A stretch of DNA of 42,571 nt from Candidatus Latescibacterota bacterium. GTDB taxonomy: Bacteria; Krumholzibacteriota; Krumholzibacteriia; WVZY01. Made by a program: the position numbers and the translations under genes. The DNA lies in NCBI GenBank assembly GCA_011772205.1, contig WVZY01000047.1, positions 1 to 42,571 on the forward strand, read 5' to 3'. A model generated the notes under the pieces. It had not been told where the DNA came from, searched no databases, and saw nothing but the letters and a program-made list of their open reading frames with translations. Below, piece by piece: positions 35,271 to 42,571 of the stretch. Position 1 is the stretch's first letter. Every line of letters begins with the position of its first letter.

Positions 35271-37646
35271 TTATTCATAACGGATCGTCTGAGCCGGGTC
35301 CGAAAGCGCAGCACGCACGGCCTGCACCGAAACAGCCAGCGTCGCCAGTAATATCGATAGCAAGGAAACCAGCACGTACGGTATGATGCCGGGATCGGCC
35401 CGGTAGCTGAATCCCTCGAGATAGCCTCGGATGAGCGAGTATGCCACGGGCCAAGCGATTGCATTGGCCACAACGACCCAGCGCACAAAATCCCTGGTGA
35501 GAAGGCTTACGACGCTCACCACCGACGCCCCCAGCACTTTGCGAATCCCGATCTCTTTGGAACGCTGTTCGGTCATATATGACGCCAATCCGTACAGGCC
35601 AAGACAGGACAAACAAATTGCGATAATCGCGTAATACTGCAGAACGTCACCGCGTATTTCAACGAATCGGTATAGGTTCTCGTATTCATCGGCCACCCAT
35701 GTGAGTTCGAACAAGCGGTCTGGGCGAAACTCTCGATATATTTTTTCTACATGGGCAACTGCTCGCCCGCGAGCGCCATCCGCAAACCGGATGAACACGA
35801 AATTGTTCGACCGCTCATTGTCGAATTCAATGAGCAGCGGTCCGATCGGTGCGTGCAGGGGTTTATAATGGAAATCCTTTACGACACCGACGATTGTGTA
35901 GTCGGTAACGTCGGGATCATCGTGGTCATCGTGATGAATCGTCTTGCCCAGTACCGATCCGCCGCCGATAAGGCGGGCGAAAGTCTCATTGACTACGACA
36001 TCACTCCCATCCCCCCCTGCGTCTCTCTTCGAGAAAAAGCGCCCCTCGACGACTTCCAGCCGCATCACGTCCTGATAGTCGATCCCGACGCCGAGATAAG
36101 AGACCAGCGGATTGACGTTTGGATCTCTCCCTTGCCAATCCCAGTTGTGGCCGTTCGTGTAAATTCCTGCAAGGGAACGGCTGCCCTTGGCAACCGCAAT
36201 GATGTCGGGACTGCGCAAGAGAGCCTGCTTGAACGCGTCAAAGCCGGCCTTGAGCTCATCATCCATAGGCATGTATGCGAGGTTTTCCCTGTCATATCCG
36301 ACGGGTTTTGTTTCCATAAACTCGAACTGTTTATATACAATGGATGCGCAAATTAATAGAACGACCGTCGCTCCGAACTGCAACACAACGAGCGCGCGCC
36401 GGAAGACCGCCCCGCGGCCGCCGGTCGCCGTCATCCCCTTCAGAACGACCCCGGGCCGGAACGACGATAACAGCAGCGCCGGATAGCTTCCGGCTGCAAT
36501 TCCGGCGACCAACGTCACGAGCAGCGCTCCCACGATCAGCACGGGATCGCTGAAATCGAGCCCCACATCGATCCAGGGCAGAAGTTCCTCGAACCGGGGG
36601 AGGAATTGCTCAACCAGAACGAAAGCAACCATCAGTGCGAGGAACGCCTGGAGGAGAGATTCGAAATAGAACTGTGCGATCAGTTCACGCCTCGAGGCCC
36701 CAAGGGCCTTGCGGATTCCCACTTCGCGCGCCCGTTCACCCGACCGCGCCGTCGCCAGATTCATAAAATTTATGCAGGCGATCGCAAGTATCACCAGAGC
36801 AATGATGGCAAACATAATCAGAACCGTGATGAATCCTCCCTCGCCGCTCACTGAATGCAGGTTGAGATCGGCGAACGGAAAAAGAAAGGGACGCAGATTG
36901 GTTTCCGGGTCCGACCTCTCTATCCGCCCTGCGATCTCCTGCCCCAGAGCTTCAATATCGGCATCTTCGCGCAGCTGCACGTACGTGTTAAAGGAGCAGT
37001 TGTACCAGGTGAGCAGATAGTTTTCCCACCCGGGAAGCGAGCCGACCAGATCGAACGGCAGCAGAAGCTGGAACCGCAACGTTGAATTCGCCGGAATATC
37101 CGCGACAACACCACTGACCGTCAAGTCCCACTCGTAATTCACCCGGACGGTTTTCCCCAGCGCCGGTTCGTCTCCGAAATACTTTCGCGCCATACTCTCC
37201 GTCATAACGATCGAATAGCGATCGGTAAGCGCCGTACCGGGATCGCCTTCGACGAAGCGAAACGAAAAGATGCGAAAGAACCCGGGATCGGCACAGAACA
37301 GCCGTTCGGCGAACTCGGCTTCGCCGTACTTGATGATGCGCGATCCGTAATTCGTGATCCGCGTAAAATCAACCACTTCCGGGTATTCCCGCACCATCGC
37401 CGGACCCAGGGCCGGCGGCGACTGGTCGCTCCAGGTTCCTGTTGTCCCGTACTGATGATGGGTTCCAATCAGATAGATGTTTTCCAATTTCTCGTGAAAT
37501 TTGTCGTAGCCGGTTTCGAACCGGATCCAGAGCAGCATGAGAACACAGCTTGCGATGCCGATGGACAATCCCACAATGTTGATCACGGATACGATTTTGC
37601 GCCGCTGCATGCAGCGCAGCGCGATCTTCAAATGGGCTCTAAACAT
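35271..37646 (-). CDS. MacB/FtsX-type ABC transporter permease
   Basis: 791 residues from the ATG at 37646 ([17 protein letters not shown]), which has AGGAT 7 bases upstream; a longer frame upstream overlaps the ATPase gene and is unlikely. Typical double-module layout: helix 1 (IVSVINIVGLSIGIASCVL), a large periplasmic MacB_PCD domain, three helices with GIRKALGASRREL, a central helix with a second periplasmic domain, and a last three-helix FtsX unit with KEIGIRKVLGASV. This class couples ATP hydrolysis in the cytoplasm to movement of periplasmic substrates without carrying them through the inner membrane. The start overlaps the ATPase stop by 8 bases. With adaptor and ATPase it makes an efflux or export complex. 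Confidence 0.85.
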   Translation of the reverse strand: MFRAHLKIALRCMQRRKIVSVINIVGLSIGIASCVLMLLWIRFETGYDKFHEKLENIYLIGTHHQYGTTGTWSDQSPPALGPAMVREYPEVVDFTRITNYGSRIIKYGEAEFAERLFCADPGFFRIFSFRFVEGDPGTALTDRYSIVMTESMARKYFGDEPALGKTVRVNYEWDLTVSGVVADIPANSTLRFQLLLPFDLVGSLPGWENYLLTWYNCSFNTYVQLREDADIEALGQEIAGRIERSDPETNLRPFLFPFADLNLHSVSGEGGFITVLIMFAIIALVILAIACINFMNLATARSGERAREVGIRKALGASRRELIAQFYFESLLQAFLALMVAFVLVEQFLPRFEELLPWIDVGLDFSDPVLIVGALLVTLVAGIAAGSYPALLLSSFRPGVVLKGMTATGGRGAVFRRALVVLQFGATVVLLICASIVYKQFEFMETKPVGYDRENLAYMPMDDELKAGFDAFKQALLRSPDIIAVAKGSRSLAGIYTNGHNWDWQGRDPNVNPLVSYLGVGIDYQDVMRLEVVEGRFFSKRDAGGDGSDVVVNETFARLIGGGSVLGKTIHHDDHDDPDVTDYTIVGVVKDFHYKPLHAPIGPLLIEFDNERSNNFVFIRFADGARGRAVAHVEKIYREFRPDRLFELTWVADEYENLYRFVEIRGDVLQYYAIIAICLSCLGLYGLASYMTEQRSKEIGIRKVLGASVVSVVSLLTRDFVRWVVVANAIAWPVAYSLIRGYLEGFSYRADPGIIPYVLVSLLSILLATLAVSVQAVRAALSDPAQTIRYE

Positions 37647-38328
37647 GGGAAATCCTGCCGCGTTGCTCCGTGACGATCCTCCCGTCGAAGAGGTTGACCA
37701 CACGATGTGCATGCGCCGCGCAGGCCGGCGAGTGCGTGACCATGACGATCGATGTGCCCGCCTCATTGAGATCCATCAGCAATTTCATGACTTCTTCGCC
37801 GTGAGCGGAATCGAGGTTACCCGTAGGCTCGTCGGCCAGAATCAGCTTGGGTTCCGTGACTACCGCGCGCGCGACGGCAACCCGCTGTTGCTGCCCTCCG
37901 GACAGCTGTTGCGGAAAGTGGTTGCGGCGCGGTTGCAGGGAGAATTTTTCCAGGAGTTCGGAGACTTTGCGTTTCCGCTCGTCTGCCGTTACGCGCTGAT
38001 AAACGAGCGGCAACTCGACGTTCTCCGCAACGGTCAGATCGTCGATCAAGTTGAAACTTTGAAACACGAATCCGATGCTTCCCCGCCGGAGCCGGCTGCG
38101 CTTGCGCTCCGGGCAGCTTGAAACGTCGTCGCCATGAAACATGTATTCGCCGCCCGTGGGAGTATCCAAAAGCCCGAGGATATTCAACAAGGTGGATTTG
38201 CCGCATCCGGAAGGACCCATAACCGCGACGAACTCGCCGTCGTCAACGGTCAGCCGGATCCGGTCCAGGGCGGTCGTTTCCACCTCCTCCGTCCGGAATA
38301 CTTTCGTCAAGTCTCTGGCTGCAATCAC
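37639..38328 (-). CDS. MacB/LolD-type ABC transporter ATPase
   Basis: 229 residues from the GTG at 38328, chosen because GGAGG lies 9 bases upstream and the product then begins at [14 protein letters not shown], the usual length and N-terminus. Walker A is GPSGCGKST, the Q-loop FVFQSFNLI, the signature LSGGQQQR, Walker [13 protein letters not shown] and the switch His is in VTHS. It would energise the permease whose gene overlaps it by 8 bases. It starts 38 bases after the adaptor gene. A frame upstream of 38328 is open but overlaps the adaptor gene and has no family similarity. Confidence 0.85.
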   Translation of the reverse strand: MIAARDLTKVFRTEEVETTALDRIRLTVDDGEFVAVMGPSGCGKSTLLNILGLLDTPTGGEYMFHGDDVSSCPERKRSRLRRGSIGFVFQSFNLIDDLTVAENVELPLVYQRVTADERKRKVSELLEKFSLQPRRNHFPQQLSGGQQQRVAVARAVVTEPKLILADEPTGNLDSAHGEEVMKLLMDLNEAGTSIVMVTHSPACAAHAHRVVNLFDGRIVTEQRGRISHV

Positions 38329-38366
38329 TGTCAACCACCTCCGTTTGAATGTTCCATGATCAGCCG

Positions 38367-39617
38367 CTACTCCAGGACGACACGATCGGCTTCTCCAAAT
38401 CGTTCGTACGAGGAAACGATTACCCGGTCTCCTTCCGCAAGGCCGCCGAGTACTTCGCAGCTTCGGGGATTTTTCCTCCCCACCGTGATCTGATGCCTGC
38501 ACGCGGTCTTGCCTTCCTCGTCGAGCAAGTATACCCAGCGGCCTGAAGTGTCGTGGAAGAAACCTCCCATTTGCAGAAGAAGCGCCTGCGCCGTCTCGCC
38601 CAGCTCCAACCGCAGATGAACCGTTCTTCCGCGCCGCAATCCCTCGGGTTCGCCGTCCACAAAGCAAAGGTCGATGTCAAAGCGGCCGGATATTACCCGG
38701 GGGTAAACCTTCTCGACGGCGAGTGCAAATGTATTCCCTGATAGCTCGAGCGAGGCCGGCTGTCCTTTGCCGACCCGCGCGACATGGTACTCATCGACCG
38801 ATGCGCGCACTTTGAATCCACTCAGGACGTCGATCTGCCCAAGGCGCTCGCCGCTCGACTTCACCTGCCCCACTTCAGCGTTCAACGATGTCAGCCGTCC
38901 GGACACCGGTGCGCGCACAATCAGCTCGTTGAGATTTCCCCTCACCATATCGAGGTTTGACTGCATGCGCGCGAGTGATTCCTGGATCCGATGAACCTGC
39001 TCCGCGCGATACAGCGAATCCTGTCTCTGCATGGCGGCGAGCAGGCGGCGCTTTTCCATCAGGTATTCGAGCTCTTCTCTTGCCTCCTCGTAATCGTCCC
39101 GGGATATCAGGTCTCGGTGGGCGAGTTCCGTGGCGTTTTTTGTCAGGCGCCGCTGACGCGCGATTTCGTGTTCGACATCGAGAAGCTCCCGCAGCATTCG
39201 CAGACGGTTCTCCTCCATGGCGATTATCGTGTTGCGCAGGTTATTGCTCTGGCTGTATAACTCCGCTTCGCGATACATAATATCCAGGAGCAGGTCGGTG
39301 TTCGATAATCTGAGTATGCTATCACCGGCTTCGACGATGCTCCCCTCCTCGACGAAGGCTTCCTCCACCACACCGCCTCGGATCGCATCAACATAATGTG
39401 TCGACATAGGAATGACGGATCCGGTCACCGGGATGTACTCCTGAAACTCCCCGAGTTCCACGGTGGCCACCTCAATGCGCTCGGCCGGCACCCGCAGGCG
39501 CCTGCCGCCTCCCGCGTCGATGAAACGCCCCACGATGATCAATAAAATCAAACCCGCGCCGCCGATAAGAAGGATCGTTCTCCAGGACCAGCGCTTCTTT
39601 TCGATCATCCGATCCAT
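38367..39617 (-). CDS. HlyD/MacA-type membrane fusion adaptor
   Basis: 416 residues: a single N-terminal transmembrane helix (about 12-31), then the first lipoyl half (GVVEEAFVEEGSIVEAGDSIL), a long coiled coil (about 115-230, rich in Glu, Arg and Leu), the second lipoyl half (VRAPVSGRLTSLNAEVGQVKS) and beta-barrel domains. Adaptors of this type join an inner-membrane pump with an outer-membrane channel; no channel gene is in this window. The ATG at 39617 has GGAGGAG a few bases upstream. It is the first gene of the operon and is preceded by a sigma-54-type promoter. Confidence 0.85.
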   Translation of the reverse strand: MDRMIEKKRWSWRTILLIGGAGLILLIIVGRFIDAGGGRRLRVPAERIEVATVELGEFQEYIPVTGSVIPMSTHYVDAIRGGVVEEAFVEEGSIVEAGDSILRLSNTDLLLDIMYREAELYSQSNNLRNTIIAMEENRLRMLRELLDVEHEIARQRRLTKNATELAHRDLISRDDYEEAREELEYLMEKRRLLAAMQRQDSLYRAEQVHRIQESLARMQSNLDMVRGNLNELIVRAPVSGRLTSLNAEVGQVKSSGERLGQIDVLSGFKVRASVDEYHVARVGKGQPASLELSGNTFALAVEKVYPRVISGRFDIDLCFVDGEPEGLRRGRTVHLRLELGETAQALLLQMGGFFHDTSGRWVYLLDEEGKTACRHQITVGRKNPRSCEVLGGLAEGDRVIVSSYERFGEADRVVLE

Positions 39618-39656
39618 CCAACTCCTCCGATTGGTTCAGCAGTTGCACATATATAG

Positions 39657-39672
39657 AACAAGAGCCGTGCCA
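39657..39672 (-). promoter_or_regulatory. Sigma-54 (-24/-12) promoter of the efflux operon
   Basis: The minus strand reads TGGCACGGCTCTTGTT: a perfect TGGCAC -24 element and a -12 element TTGT in place of TTGC, at the correct spacing. It lies 40 bases before the adaptor ATG. The divergent gene encodes a sigma-54 activator, which supports the assignment. Confidence 0.65.
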
Positions 39673-39749
39673 GTTATGTATGTTGTTTTTTTACAATTAA
39701 TTAAATAAATATACGAGGTTTGCTTGGTGTAAATTATCGTTACATGTTG

Positions 39750-39765
39750 TGTCCGCGAGTGGACA
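39750..39765. promoter_or_regulatory. Inverted repeat, candidate enhancer site for the response regulator
   Basis: TGTCC-N6-GGACA, a perfect 5-base inverted repeat with TGT-N10-ACA ends. It is about 80 bases upstream of the -24 element and 30 bases before the response-regulator start, with an A/T-rich stretch (39680-39715) between it and the promoter that could help bending. It may allow both activation of the efflux operon and autoregulation. Confidence 0.5.
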
Positions 39766-39794
39766 TATGATAGAATGGATCCGGGAGGAGAATG

Positions 39795-41171
39795 ATGGAT
39801 CGCATTGGACGAGTTTTGATCGCCGACGACAACGAAGACATTCTGTTTGCCGCCAAACTCCTGCTCGAGAAGCATGTCGCCGAGGTCCACACCACTACCG
39901 ATCCGGAGAGTATCCCTGATCTGATGTGGCGCCAAAGATTCGATCTCATACTGCTGGACATGAACTTCACGCGCGATGTAACCAGCGGCCAGGAAGGATT
40001 CGATTGGCTCGCGCGAATTCTCGAATTGGACCCGTTCGTCGTCGTGATCATGATAACGGCCTACGCCGATGTTGACATGGCCGTAAAGGCCATCAAATCC
40101 GGCGCCACCGATTTCGTTGTCAAGCCCTGGGAAAATGAGAAGCTCATCGCCACCGTGTCGGCGGCTCTCCGGCTCAGCCGATCCCGTCGGGAGGTGCAGG
40201 ACCTGCGGTCGCGCCAGGAGCGGTTGACCGCCGACATCAACCTTCCTTTCCAGGATTTCGTGGGTGATTCGCCCGCCATCCAGCGCGTGAGGGATATCAT
40301 CAACAAAGTCGCCCCAACCGACGCCAACGTGCTGATCACCGGCGAAAGCGGTACAGGCAAGGAACTCGTCGCCCGTGCCCTTCATCGGGAATCGAATCGA
40401 TCCAGTGAGGCATTCATCAGTGTTGATGTGGCGGCGTTGAGCGGCTCGCTTTTCGAGAGCGAACTCTTTGGCCATGTGAAAGGAGCGTTCACGGACGCAA
40501 AAGAAGACCGGGCCGGGCGCTTCGAACTCGCTTCAAAGGGAACGCTTCTCTTGGATGAAATCGGCAACTTACCGCTCGCCCTTCAGGCAAAGCTCCTCGC
40601 GGTGATTCAAACCCGCCGGGTGACTCGCGTGGGATCCAACCATCCGCATGATGTTGACGTACGCCTGATATGCGCAACCAATATGTCACTGCCGGACATG
40701 ATCGAGAGAGGGGAGTTTCGCCAGGACTTGCTCTATCGCATCAACACCGTCGAGATCGAACTGCCCGCCCTGCGTGAGCGTGTGGACGATATCCCACTGC
40801 TGGCACATCACTTCCTTCGGATTTACGCGCGCAAGTACAGGAAACAGGCGGGGGGAATCAACCAGGCTTCTCTCAATAAGCTAAAAGCGTATCATTGGCC
40901 GGGGAACGTGCGCGAGCTGCAGCATTCCATCGAGCGCGCCGTGATCATGTCGTCGTCACCGACGCTCCGCCCCTCCGATCTGCAGCTTCCAACTTCGACT
41001 GCGGCCACTGCCCTTTCGATAGATCGAACTTACCAGCTCGAAAAGATTGAAGAACTGACGATCCGAAGGGCAATGGCTGACTTCGGCGGCAATGTCAGCA
41101 GGGTGGCCCGCGAGTTGGGGATCAGCCGTCCCGCGCTCTACCGCAGGCTGGAACGATATGGCCTTATTTAG
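39795..41171 (+). CDS. Sigma-54-dependent response regulator (NtrC family)
   Basis: 458 residues. Numbering here starts at the ATG at 39792: receiver domain with Asp12/Asp13, phospho-acceptor Asp56 (LILLDMNF) and Lys111; AAA+ domain with Walker A GESGTGKE (184-191), the sigma-54 contact loop GAFTDA (231-236, usual GAFTGA), Walker B TLLLDEIG and an arginine-rich FRQDLLYR block; C-terminal Fis-type helix-turn-helix (GNVSRVARELGISRPALYRR). The second ATG (39795) is preferred because GGGAGG (39783-39788) is then 6 bases away. It is divergent from the efflux operon, whose promoter is of -24/-12 type, and overlaps the histidine kinase gene by 14 bases. Confidence 0.9.
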   Translation: MDRIGRVLIADDNEDILFAAKLLLEKHVAEVHTTTDPESIPDLMWRQRFDLILLDMNFTRDVTSGQEGFDWLARILELDPFVVVIMITAYADVDMAVKAIKSGATDFVVKPWENEKLIATVSAALRLSRSRREVQDLRSRQERLTADINLPFQDFVGDSPAIQRVRDIINKVAPTDANVLITGESGTGKELVARALHRESNRSSEAFISVDVAALSGSLFESELFGHVKGAFTDAKEDRAGRFELASKGTLLLDEIGNLPLALQAKLLAVIQTRRVTRVGSNHPHDVDVRLICATNMSLPDMIERGEFRQDLLYRINTVEIELPALRERVDDIPLLAHHFLRIYARKYRKQAGGINQASLNKLKAYHWPGNVRELQHSIERAVIMSSSPTLRPSDLQLPTSTAATALSIDRTYQLEKIEELTIRRAMADFGGNVSRVARELGISRPALYRRLERYGLI

Positions 41172-42489
41172 GAGCTTTCGCGTGAATTGCGGGGTACGTG
41201 TCGCTCTGATTGTGATCACGGCCTTGATCATAGCTTACATGATTCATGCCGGGAAGTACGTGACAACCGCCGTTTTTTCTGCGTTTCTTCTGGTTCAGGC
41301 GTTCGCGCTCGTGCGCTTTGTCGAAAGTTCCAGCCGTATGATAGGTCAATTCATTCAGTCGATCGAGTTCTCGGATCTTTCTATCCGTTTTCGACGCGGT
41401 CCAACAGGTCGGATTTTTGATGAGCTTCGAAACGCGCTCGATGCCGCTGTATCCCGATTCCGGCGGGCATCCATCGAGCGTGAGGAATTGGCTTCTCACC
41501 TGCGCGGCATCATTCAGCAGGTCGGCGTGGGCCTCATCGTATACGACGGGCACGGCAAGGTCACACTCTTCAACACGGTGGGCAAACAGCTACTAGGAAT
41601 CGGTTCTCTAACCCGGATCGCGGAGATTGACCAAATACACCCTGAACTCGGGAACCGTATGCGATCGTTGAAACCTGGTGACAGATCCCTTGCAACCGTG
41701 TACATCGGCGACCGGGCTCAACACGTTGCATTGAAGGCCAGTGAGTTCAGACGCGGCACCGAGGCGTTGACTCTCGTGTCCTTGCACAATATCAGCCCGG
41801 AATTGAACGAGAAGGAGCTCGAGGCCTGGCACAATCTCATACGCGTTCTTACCCACGAAGTGAAAAACTCTCTCACCCCGATACAGTCGCTTTCCAAAAG
41901 CATCGAGGACATCCTGTTCAAGGACGGCGCAGAGCCACTATCGTCCCCGGAAGTAGCCGAGGCTCTGCGAATCATTCAAAAGCGCAGCGAAGGATTACAG
42001 CAATTTGTCGATGCGTACCGCAGTCTTACTCATCTCCCCCGGCCCAACTATCAGCAATGTGTCGTAAGCGAGCTGTTCCGCCGCGTTAAAACCCTCGTCG
42101 CCCCACAGATCGATGCGGCGGGGATCAAGTTCAGCATGAACGTCGATCCGCCCGACATGGCGATCACCGCCGATGCACAAATGATCGAGCAGGCACTGAT
42201 CAACCTGACCGTCAATGCAATCGAAGCTGTTACAGAAACAGAACAGCCGGAAATACACTTGGCGGCGGAGGTAGACGGCAAGGCCCGGGTGATCCTGCGT
42301 GTGATCGACAACGGAAGAGGAATCATGGGGGGATCGCTGGAGAAGATATTCATTCCGTTTTACAGCACAAAGAAATCAGGCTCCGGGATCGGTCTGAGCC
42401 TATCCCGCCAGATCGCCCGGCTGCATGGGGGCGATCTGACCGCGCAATCCGCAGCAAACGACGTCACAGTATTCACAATTACGCTGTGA
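41158..42489 (+). CDS. Membrane sensor histidine kinase
   Basis: 443 residues from the ATG at 41158, which overlaps the regulator's end; a longer in-frame stretch upstream lies inside the regulator gene. Two transmembrane helices (about 12-30 and 35-53) with almost no periplasmic loop suggest sensing within the membrane. A HAMP-like or linker segment and a PAS-like domain (GIIQQVGVGLIVYDGHGKV) follow. His233 in LTHEVKNSLTPIQ is the phosphorylation site, with N-box NLTVNAIEAV, G1 DNGRGI, and F/G2 boxes FIPFYSTKKSGSGIGLSLS. It resembles NtrY-type kinases. It should phosphorylate Asp56 of the adjacent regulator. Confidence 0.9.
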   Translation: MALFRSFRVNCGVRVALIVITALIIAYMIHAGKYVTTAVFSAFLLVQAFALVRFVESSSRMIGQFIQSIEFSDLSIRFRRGPTGRIFDELRNALDAAVSRFRRASIEREELASHLRGIIQQVGVGLIVYDGHGKVTLFNTVGKQLLGIGSLTRIAEIDQIHPELGNRMRSLKPGDRSLATVYIGDRAQHVALKASEFRRGTEALTLVSLHNISPELNEKELEAWHNLIRVLTHEVKNSLTPIQSLSKSIEDILFKDGAEPLSSPEVAEALRIIQKRSEGLQQFVDAYRSLTHLPRPNYQQCVVSELFRRVKTLVAPQIDAAGIKFSMNVDPPDMAITADAQMIEQALINLTVNAIEAVTETEQPEIHLAAEVDGKARVILRVIDNGRGIMGGSLEKIFIPFYSTKKSGSGIGLSLSRQIARLHGGDLTAQSAANDVTVFTITL

Positions 42490-42520
42490 ATTGAATTTCG
42501 TTCCAGAGGCCAGAAAGTGA

Positions 42521-42544
42521 GATAATTCATGCATTGAAATTATC
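42521..42544. terminator. Weak stem-loop after the histidine kinase gene
   Basis: GATAATT (42521-42527) and AATTATC (42538-42544) form a 7-base A/T-rich stem 32 bases after the stop codon. There is no T-run, so a terminator role is doubtful. Confidence 0.2.
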
Positions 42545-42571
42545 GAATCGGCGCTAATTGAATATTCTCAC

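Noticed and set aside
39636-40475. A 279-codon minus-strand frame opposite the response regulator
   Set aside because: It is the antisense shadow of a well-recognised receiver/AAA+ gene with no family features of its own, and it covers the intergenic promoter region.

Overview
The window looks like chromosomal DNA from an uncultured Gram-negative bacterium, most likely of the FCB superphylum or a neighbouring candidate phylum (Latescibacterota, Krumholzibacteriota, Eisenbacteria or KSB1-like). The signs are a large secreted beta-helix protein ending in a FlgD-like/type IX-style C-terminal domain (NVPNPFNPTT motif), fused Ser/Thr kinase-TPR proteins, a TPR-CHAT lipoprotein, MacB-type efflux genes with a sigma-54 regulator, and an IPTL-CTERM surface protein. 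No rRNA, tRNA, CRISPR or other taxonomic marker was seen, so the placement is inference.

Region 1 (1-5600) is a compact module: a predicted TPR-CHAT protease lipoprotein (minus) divergent from an ECF-like sigma factor and a single-pass zinc-finger/TPR anti-sigma-like protein (plus). Two direct copies of a dispersed repeat (R1) bracket it. This is the most interesting part of the window: all parts of a protease-sensitive sigma/anti-sigma switch are present.

Region 2 (5.7-18.8 kb) is an accessory, partly AT-rich region. It holds a secreted Ntn-hydrolase fused to TPRs, a decayed insertion sequence with recognisable ends that cut a LuxR-type gene, four large multi-pass membrane proteins of glycosyltransferase-C type (one resembling TMTC O-mannosyltransferases with C-terminal TPRs), a small IPTL-CTERM surface protein with a good sigma-70 promoter, and a second frameshifted transposase.

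Region 3 (18.8-26.1 kb) is one minus-strand operon of three consecutive paralogous Ser/Thr kinase-TolB-like-TPR genes. The first is intact; the second and third each carry one frameshift between domains. A promoter lies just upstream of the first gene.

Region 4 (26.1-32.3 kb) holds a 1232-residue secreted beta-helix protein. A structured segment resembling the 5' domain of a group II intron begins at its stop codon. Beyond its start is a scrap-yard of relics: a truncated transposase, repeat family R2, a beta-helix fragment and a truncated serine-hydrolase gene.

Region 5 (32.3-42.5 kb) is coherent: membrane-fusion adaptor, ABC ATPase, MacB/FtsX-like permease and a CocE/NonD hydrolase in one minus-strand operon, divergent from a sigma-54 response regulator and its histidine kinase. 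A near-consensus -24/-12 promoter faces the adaptor gene, with an inverted repeat about 80 bp upstream as a candidate enhancer site, so the two-component system probably controls the efflux operon.

Frameshifts recur in transposases and kinases, and two genes seem to lack a normal start codon. Real decay and base-calling error cannot be separated from sequence alone.
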